Shown piece by piece: positions 23,101 through 27,446 of a stretch of DNA of 27,446 nt; the first letter of the stretch is position 1, and each line of letters starts with the position of its first letter. Under the pieces are notes generated by a model. That model ran no database searches, was not told the origin of the DNA, and saw only the letters and a program-made list of their open reading frames with translations. A program made the translations under genes and the position numbers. The stretch is from DATGFK01 sp040007395 (GTDB taxonomy: Bacteria; Chloroflexota; Anaerolineae; Aggregatilineales; UBA2796): assembly GCA_040007395.1 (NCBI GenBank), contig JBDTVG010000252.1:1-27446 (forward strand), given 5' to 3'.

Positions 23101-24310
23101 GGCGTTACGGATCGATCCCAATTATGCATGGGCGTGGAACGAAACGGGTGTTGCCCTTGAAGCACTAGGACAGCTCACCGAGGCGCTAAGTGCTTACCAG
23201 AAGGCCGCCGAAGTTGCCCCGAATGAACCATTATACGGCTACAATCAAGCCGATACCCTGCTAGCACTTGGACAGTATAGCGAGGCGTTGGCGGTGTTAA
23301 ATCAGGTGGTTAACCTTGATCCATCGTATTACCGCGCTTGGGGCAGGATGGGACAGGTCTTCCGGCGGATGGATCGCCCAGAGGAGGCCGCAAAAGCCTA
23401 TGACCATGCCGTGCAGATTGAGCCACAGTATGCGTGGGCGTGGAACGGGCAAGGGTTAGCACTAAGTAAACTGGATCGCCATGAAGAAGCTCTGCACTGC
23501 TTTCAGCGAGCCGCCGAAGCAGACCCCGGCGATGTCTGGTATTGGTATAACCAAGCTGATGAACTTTTGGCGTTAGATCGGCATAATGATGCGCTCGACG
23601 CACTTGACAAAGCGCTAAAAGCTGACGAAACGCATGTTGAAAGTTGGGCTAAACGCGGGCAAGCCTTCCGTAAATTGGGACGCTATCGCGAAGCGCTGTC
23701 TGCCTATGATCGAGCGTTGGCACTCAATCCGCATTATGCGTGGGCGTGGAATGGGCGTGGGCTAGCATTGGAACAAATGAATCGCCGCGAAGAAGCGATC
23801 CTGAGTTACGAACGTGCCTCACAAGAAGATCCCAGCAGTCTGTGGTATTGGTTAAACCAGCTCGATCCGCTGTTGGCACTCGGTCAACACGACGAAGCAT
23901 TGCTCATCTGCGAACGGGCATCGGAAGCTGTACCTACGGCCTCGATTCCTTGGGCGCGGAAGGGTCAAGTCTTGCGTCGTCTGGATCGCCACACAGAAGC
24001 CTTGAAAGCCTACGACCGGGCGCTTGAACTCGACCCACACTATGCGTGGGCGTGGAACGGCAAGGGGTTAGCCTGTGCTGCGTTAGGGATGTGGGAAGAG
24101 GCACTTACCTGTTACGAATGGGCTATTCGGGAAGACGCTTCGGATATGTGGTTCTGGCACAATATGGGAGTGGCGTTCTTGGAACTAGAGCGCTATGAGG
24201 AATCAATTGGGGCGCTTAACCGTGCGCTGGAAATTAACCCGCGTCATGAACCATCCCGCAAAAAACGCACTGAAGCCCGCCGTCGACGGCATCAGATCAC
24301 AGAAGAATAG
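20150..24310 (+). CDS. Ser/Thr protein kinase fused to 22 TPR repeats
   Basis: A 1386-residue soluble protein. Residues ~30-170 form a helical region I do not recognise, and 200-300 an acidic linker. The Hanks-type kinase domain (~309-600) has Gly loop VRGGMGIIY (316-324), K338 in VAIK, LVHRDLKPAN (HRD 442-444), TDFGLA (DFG 462-464) and APEQ (507-510), so it should be active. Residues 619-1366 are 22 uninterrupted 34-residue TPRs; from 653 they follow a strict three-type cycle (see the repeat entry). A basic tail (RKKRTEARRRR) ends the protein. No membrane helix is present. The FHA gene begins 40 bp later and is a likely reader of its phosphothreonines. The ATG at 20150 lacks a ribosome site, and the ATG at 20165 is an alternative. 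Confidence 0.92.
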   Translation: MLRHAMPVPQTGRQPITLSQEREKRLLRGSLSADKVDPFASDANETIRTLGKLALRRKQADPSDSFALGDLCALMSLADDRLLILYVGKVLLAYRRAGQHADNNADKQLSERATETYIRWLIDIAQQLPTARNLAVALWAIAEIPLDRQPADFYDLTLVLLGLYSTAAIIKFPPTVSPSRETKEVSGTVATPNLSIEAAQGSVGDWQNNVNLVDLQDTHPDLLDTQVGDEADYNADGAFGPNFSRTDSDEEDKEIPPADLYLDLPTTHSRDSEHEAGPDLLALSPVPFSPPDDDAHAGDFRVGEFLGDRYEVHSVVRGGMGIIYLCYDHEAHHTVAIKTFQGRFLENQRALARFMKEAHTWIRLEKHPNIVQARLVKDMGNERVRERPHIVLEYIAGPEGLGSDLKSWIEHHRLDLGTSLQIALDICRGMQHAVQKVPGLVHRDLKPANILVRHDSVAKVTDFGLAHSVGDTPQKSKDPQEIPQLEGSPAGRLTRAGNVVGTAPYMAPEQCLGNPVDQRADIYAFGAILFEMLTGRQLFAASTFNEWMAAHLDQQPQFPADVSVVVPDEVKSLVLVCLSKQREQRPQDWDALAERVLALYESIVGKRAELETSGPAMEARELLDQAYSLTELNYYNEALVAHDRALELNPTSPSAWTSKGRTLRLLNRYEEALFCYEKTLELDPAFAWGWRSKGIILERLGQYEDALDAYKTAATLRPNDIWPVYYQAGVLREMGQYEAALEKLDSALMIDPHHVQSYSRRGQVLRSMHRYEDALDAYQHALDLDPYDGAAWDGKGLVLKHVGLSTEAASAFMQATRLSPNTVWHWEHLTEALFDQNRYADALPVVQQAIRLAPTQVTLWTRQGQILRHLQRYDDALAAYDSALELQPGHSRALIGKGAILERLGKFGEALATFEEATKSDPADAWTYYNQGNLLVTLGRYDEAILRFKCTINLDRHHAGAWSGWGNTLRRLGKYEKALIYYHQALRIDPNYAWAWNETGVALEALGQLTEALSAYQKAAEVAPNEPLYGYNQADTLLALGQYSEALAVLNQVVNLDPSYYRAWGRMGQVFRRMDRPEEAAKAYDHAVQIEPQYAWAWNGQGLALSKLDRHEEALHCFQRAAEADPGDVWYWYNQADELLALDRHNDALDALDKALKADETHVESWAKRGQAFRKLGRYREALSAYDRALALNPHYAWAWNGRGLALEQMNRREEAILSYERASQEDPSSLWYWLNQLDPLLALGQHDEALLICERASEAVPTASIPWARKGQVLRRLDRHTEALKAYDRALELDPHYAWAWNGKGLACAALGMWEEALTCYEWAIREDASDMWFWHNMGVAFLELERYEESIGALNRALEINPRHEPSRKKRTEARRRRHQITEE
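22106..24247 (+). repeat. Seven tandem 306-bp units, each three TPRs
   Basis: Residues 653-1366 are exactly 7 x 102. Within each unit the first TPR is of the type 'W..KGQVLRRLDRYEEAL.AYDRALELDP', the second 'AWAWNGKGLALE.L...EEAL..Y..A...DP', the third 'WYWYNQADLLALG.Y.EAL..L..A...D'. At DNA level, a TATGCGTGGGCGTGGAA-like word starts at 23123, 23429, 23735 and 24041, each 306 bp apart. The later units are most alike, implying recent duplication or homogenisation. Confidence 0.9.
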
Positions 24311-24350
24311 AACCCAACATGCACTATTACTTAATAAGGATAAAAGCCGG

Positions 24351-24728
24351 ATGTCACGCCTGACCAGCCGAATCTCGATCACCTATATGAGTGGGCCTTT
24401 GGATGGCAAAACGCTTAATTGGGATCGCCCCACGGCCGACAATACTTTGCAACTAACGATTGGGCGGCGTGAGGGGTGCGATATTTCGCTTAACTACGAT
24501 TCTCAAGTCTCGCGGTTGCACGCCCGCGTAGTCTATGAAGCAGCGTTACGTACTTTCTATCTGGAGGATATGGGCAGTCGCAACGGTACTTATCTGCGCG
24601 GCAGTCGGCTAGAAGGCCGCACCTCGCTCAGACCGGGCGAACTGTTTCGCATTGGGCGAACGTGGCTGCGGGTCGATCCGGCGCGCAGTACGCCGGAAGA
24701 AGCCGACGAAGATAATACACAGTTCTGA
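24351..24728 (+). CDS. FHA-domain protein
   Basis: A 125-residue protein that is almost only a forkhead-associated domain, which binds phosphothreonine peptides. The expected contacts are present: IGRREGCDISL (the GR arginine), SRLHARV (the SxxH element) and EDMGSRNGTYLRG (the NG turn). After the domain is a short acidic tail. I chose the ATG at 24351, with AAGGAT upstream and 40 bp after the kinase stop; the longer in-frame option from 24195 would overlap the kinase gene and reads as kinase shadow. The tight spacing to the kinase-TPR gene suggests one operon and a writer/reader pair. It has no output domain, so it probably bridges the phosphorylated kinase, or its target, to another protein. 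Confidence 0.9.
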   Translation: MSRLTSRISITYMSGPLDGKTLNWDRPTADNTLQLTIGRREGCDISLNYDSQVSRLHARVVYEAALRTFYLEDMGSRNGTYLRGSRLEGRTSLRPGELFRIGRTWLRVDPARSTPEEADEDNTQF

Positions 24729-25051
24729 TCTAAAGGTCTGAACGGCCTACCCCGCTTCACAAACTTGTCTCATTCCCGATATGACAAAGCCCCATGAGAC
24801 TCAATCAGTTGCCCTTTGTGCGTCGCAGCAATCACTGCCCACTTGCCAACGTTTGACTCCCTGAACTAAATCAAGGCATAATGGTCTCAAGGGAAATGTT
24901 GATCCTCAAAAACAAGAACGTTAGTTGCCTGAAATGAGGTTAGCTTGAGAATGCTACCCTATTTGGGTATACGTTCAACGGCTATAAAACATTGCATCGA
25001 GCCATCTTCGGCTTTGAAACACTCACTATTTAAGGAGGCAAGTGCCACCTT
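24729..25051 (+). promoter_or_regulatory. Upstream region of the membrane histidine kinase, two candidate promoters
   Basis: A 323-bp gene-free stretch. Candidate 1: TTGACT (24853-24858), an 18-bp spacer, CATAAT (24877-24882). Candidate 2: TTGAGA (24945-24950), a 17-bp spacer, TATACG (24968-24973); a small palindrome TACCC-N5-GGGTA (24955-24969) lies in its spacer and touches the -10. AAGGAGG (25032-25038) is the ribosome site, but it is 13 bases from the TTG start. No small gene or RNA was recognised in 24729-24850. Confidence 0.5.
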
Positions 25052-26863
25052 TTGAACAAGCAAGACGCTTCTTCAAACCGCCTAGACTGGATGATAATAG
25101 GGCTGCGTTGGCTGCTGGTAATCAGCGACATTCTCGTGATCGCTGCCGGACGCAACGCCGCGCTGGGCAGTATTGAGATTGCCCCACTGACGCTCTTGTT
25201 CAGCATTGTGATTTTTGCCGTCTATAACCTGCTGCTTATGCTTCTATTATTTCTAGGCTTCGGCGGGTCTGGCCTTCAACTACTGGCGATCGGCGTTGAT
25301 AGTCTGATGGCAGTGATCTTGTTCTGGGCAGCGGGCGCATCGCCCATGATTATGTTAGGGGTGAGTCTGCTGCCTGTTATTGTTGCGACTGTGCGCTTCG
25401 GAACCAATCCGGGGTTAGCCCTCGTAGCATTAATCGGTGTCATCGATCTGATCGTCGTCGCGGTGATGGGACAGCTTGGAACCTACGGCGCAGTCTTGCT
25501 GCCGACGATTCTATTTCTCTTTGTGGCGGTGGGATTGGTCGGGCTGCTTGGTTCTGGTTCTATCCCCGTCCGCATAAATGCTGACGATACGCGGCGCATT
25601 GAGAAAAACGAACAATCTTCCCAACAGCGTGCCCGTGCAATCTATGAGATGGCAGCAACCCTCGGTGCAACGTTAGATTACAACAAAGTGCTTAACTCGG
25701 CGTTGGATGTTGGGTTGCTTGGCCTAAGCGAGATGGGGCCAGACGCACGCTTGATCGGTATGGTCATGCTGTTCGAGGAAGACGAGCTGCGCGTTGCCAC
25801 CTCGCGCCGCCTGACCCGTCAGGATGAGTCGAAGCGCGTGCCGGGCAAGCAAGGGATATTGGCGCAGGCACTCAGGCAGGCCGAACCAGTTTTCCAGAGC
25901 GATGTGACCGATGATCCTGAACTTAAGTATTTCGCGGCCTTTCAGGAGGCACGTTCTGTCATGGTGATTCCGCTGCGGGCGGGCTTTGATAATTATGGCC
26001 TTATTGTGCTTGGCACGCCTCAGAAGGATGCTTTCTCCGAAGATCATGTTGAACTACTGACCGCCATTGGCACCCAAGCTACGATTGCATTGCAAAACGC
26101 AGCCTTATACGAGACGTTGCGCGTAGAAAAAGAGAGGATCGTCGAGGTCGAGGAGGATGCACGCAAGAAGCTAGCCCGCGACCTGCACGATGGCCCGACC
26201 CAGAGCATCGCCGCGATTGCCATGCGCGTAAACTATATTCGGAAGTTGCTCGAAAAGAAGCCCGAAGATGCTAACGAGGAACTGGTCAAGGTCGAAGAAT
26301 TGGCTCGTCGCACAACCAAAGAGATCCGCCACATGCTCTTTACGCTGCGCCCCCTTGTGCTCGAAACGCAAGGCTTGGGGCCAGCGCTGCAACAGTTCGC
26401 CCAGAAGATGAAAGAAACCCACGATCTCGACGTAACCGTGCAAGTGCAGCAAGGTGCAGAGTCGATGTTAGAAAGCCACGCACAAGGTGTGTTGTTCTAC
26501 GTGGTTGAAGAAGCGGTAGGCAATGCCCGCAAGCACGCCCAAGCCGAGCACATCAATGTGCGGTTGTACCGCCGTGAGAATAACTTTATTGTCGAGGTTC
26601 AGGACGACGGTGTGGGCTTCGACATTGAAGCGGTCAATACCAATTATGACCAGCGCGGCAGTCTGGGTATGGTCAATATGCGCGAACGGGCAGCATTGGT
26701 CGAAGGACATCTACGCATCGACAGCGCCAAAGGCAAAGGAACCAAGATCTCGGTCATTGTGCCACTCAAAGAGCCAGCCGTGCGCGAAGCGGCCCCTACC
26801 GATGGCAGTCAACGTCCGGCGCAGCTATCGGGATTTTCTACGCCTCGGCGTGGGGATCGCTAA
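25052..26863 (+). CDS. Membrane GAF sensor histidine kinase, NarX/LytS-like (HisKA_3)
   Basis: A 603-residue kinase. The N-terminal ~170 residues contain about six membrane helices with short loops, so it senses in or near the membrane. A GAF domain (about 190-350) follows. The HisKA_3 dimerisation domain has ARDLHDGPTQSIAAIAM (H379). The HATPase has EEAVGNARKHA (N-box 486-496), DDGVGFD (518-524) and GSLGMVNMRERA (536-547). This type usually partners with a LuxR/NarL-type response regulator; none is visible. The start is awkward: the strong AAGGAGG is 13 bases before the TTG at 25052, and a GTG at 25042 closer to it is out of frame. The ATG at 25091 would cut into the first helix. Its TAA overlaps the TAG of the converging pseudogene by sharing CTAA. 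Confidence 0.9.
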   Translation: MNKQDASSNRLDWMIIGLRWLLVISDILVIAAGRNAALGSIEIAPLTLLFSIVIFAVYNLLLMLLLFLGFGGSGLQLLAIGVDSLMAVILFWAAGASPMIMLGVSLLPVIVATVRFGTNPGLALVALIGVIDLIVVAVMGQLGTYGAVLLPTILFLFVAVGLVGLLGSGSIPVRINADDTRRIEKNEQSSQQRARAIYEMAATLGATLDYNKVLNSALDVGLLGLSEMGPDARLIGMVMLFEEDELRVATSRRLTRQDESKRVPGKQGILAQALRQAEPVFQSDVTDDPELKYFAAFQEARSVMVIPLRAGFDNYGLIVLGTPQKDAFSEDHVELLTAIGTQATIALQNAALYETLRVEKERIVEVEEDARKKLARDLHDGPTQSIAAIAMRVNYIRKLLEKKPEDANEELVKVEELARRTTKEIRHMLFTLRPLVLETQGLGPALQQFAQKMKETHDLDVTVQVQQGAESMLESHAQGVLFYVVEEAVGNARKHAQAEHINVRLYRRENNFIVEVQDDGVGFDIEAVNTNYDQRGSLGMVNMRERAALVEGHLRIDSAKGKGTKISVIVPLKEPAVREAAPTDGSQRPAQLSGFSTPRRGDR

Positions 26864-27236
26864 CGGCTCAATAAACGACGGTACAGTGTTGCGGTGCGGT
26901 CTACACTGTGCTGGATAGCATAGCGTTCGCAGACTACTGTTCGCGTTTTGATAGCCGTTTGTTGTACTGCCGGATCGGTCAGCGCCTGTACTATGTCACG
27001 CACCAATGCTTGCGTATCATTCGGCGGGACAACCACCCCAAGTTGCCCGTTATCCAGCAAATCTACCGATCACCTACCACTGTTGAGATGACGAGCACAC
27101 CCGCCGCTATTGCTTCGATCAGTAAGATAGGTAAACCCTTGTTCGTCGAACACAATATCAGCGCGTCCAGTGCCGCATAGACAGGCAGCAGATTTTTAAT
27201 CTAGCCTGTGAAGTGAATTTGATATGCAATACCAAC
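26860..27236 (-). pseudogene. Decayed C-terminal part of a GT-B (GT4-type) glycosyltransferase
   Basis: Read from high to low coordinates, the frames give IKNLLPVYAALDALILCSTN, KGLPILLIEAIAAGVLVIST and, after a frame change, LLDNGQLGVVVPPND and a final helix ending LYRRLLSR. This is the donor-binding half of a GT4 family transferase: 'Y.A.D.....S..EGLP....EA.A.G.PVI.T.VGG....LLDNG..G.LVPP.D'. Damage seen: a stop (TAG) at 27201-27203; a one-base deletion near 27071 (GGTGG now GGTG) that shifts frame just after VVG; and Lys in place of the first Glu of the E-x7-E motif. The whole N-terminal half is missing. Only the last 66 codons (26860-27060) remain as an open frame. Confidence 0.75.
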
Positions 27237-27368
27237 TTTGAGCGCAAACAGGATACCGATTGTCACGACTTCACTTGCATCCAGTTTTGCACACGTATCT
27301 TTGGCGATCTGGCCTATTCCATTGTCGACATGATAGAAAATGTCAACGATAATTGCTTCCGTAGTCAT
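27201..27368 (-). mobile_element. Transposase N-terminal fragment (IS remnant) fused to the glycosyltransferase scar
   Basis: A 55-codon frame with AAGG before the ATG at 27368. Residues 1-44 (MTTEAIIVDIFYHVDNGIGQ, then LDASEVVTIGILFALK) look like the start of a DDE transposase of the IS982/IS4-like kind; 'SEVVTIGILFALK' is the recognisable stretch, recalled from memory. The remaining residues (VGIAYQIHFTG) fit the glycosyltransferase instead, so the join lies near 27237. The rest of the transposase is absent from the window. Confidence 0.55.
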
Positions 27369-27446
27369 GATTTGCGCCTTATTTTTTAGCCAAGGTAACT
27401 AGAGCTTGGCACTTTTCATGACTAGTTCAACTCGCACCACTGGTTA
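27369..27446 (-). mobile_element. Probable IS end upstream of the transposase fragment
   Basis: The 78 bp before the transposase start have no gene and should hold the terminal inverted repeat of the element. It cannot be defined because the opposite end is deleted or outside the window. Confidence 0.3.

Noticed and set aside
22106..24247. Regular 306-bp periodicity considered as a CRISPR-like or satellite array
   Set aside because: The period is exactly three TPR codon blocks in one open frame; there are no spacers.
24195..24350. Longer N-terminus for the FHA protein
   Set aside because: This stretch overlaps the end of the kinase-TPR gene in another frame and has no start signal, whereas the ATG at 24351 has AAGGAT upstream and begins right before the FHA domain.
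13191..26863. Type VI secretion locus (FHA, Ser/Thr kinase and a ClpV-like ATPase together)
   Set aside because: No sheath, tube, baseplate or TssM-like genes are present, and the ATPase has ClpA/ClpC features including a ClpP-docking-like loop.

Overview
The window looks like chromosomal DNA of a Chloroflexota bacterium, probably of the Anaerolineae side. This is inferred from gene content and style, not from a marker gene: TPR proteins, Thr/Pro-rich membrane-anchored Ser/Thr kinases carrying extracellular domains, GAF-containing histidine kinases, a cdaA-cdaR pair, an ArsN2-type acetyltransferase behind a MarR regulator, and recA with a Gram-positive-type GAAC-N4-GTTC SOS box. No rRNA, tRNA or CRISPR array was seen.

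Layout. (1) 2-4431: the 3' part of a large TPR protein, a hairpin, then cdaA (c-di-AMP synthase) and cdaR (YbbR-domain regulator). (2) 4563-6538: an orphan ABC-2-like membrane protein followed closely by a metallo-beta-lactamase-fold hydrolase. (3) 6554-7873: a small minus-strand HTH-like gene with its own promoter, divergent from a marR-arsN2 operon whose promoter is covered by three 17-bp operator-like palindromes. (4) 7959-12152: housekeeping genes der (plus), then a membrane-anchored DsbA-like protein, recA with promoter and SOS box, and a RibD/DHFR-like reductase (all minus). (5) 12287-13156: a PfkB-fold protein that has lost its key kinase motifs. (6) 13191-26863: a signalling block. On the minus strand a transmembrane Ser/Thr kinase with a duplicated four-cysteine extracellular domain precedes a soluble GAF-PAS histidine kinase. 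Divergently on the plus strand lie a two-domain Clp ATPase, a 1386-residue Ser/Thr kinase fused to 22 TPRs, a small FHA protein 40 bp behind it, and a membrane GAF histidine kinase of the NarX/LytS type. (7) 26860-27446: a decayed glycosyltransferase 3' end fused to the 5' end of a transposase gene.

How it may work together (inference). The kinase-TPR protein and the FHA protein form an obvious writer/reader pair for phosphothreonine signalling. The transmembrane kinase and its histidine-kinase neighbour are likely co-transcribed, but no response regulator for either histidine kinase is in the window. The least ordinary parts are the exact 102-residue (306-bp) super-repeat of three TPRs repeated seven times, the duplicated extracellular domain, the PfkB pseudokinase, the triple operator in front of marR-arsN2, and the IS/glycosyltransferase scar at the right edge.
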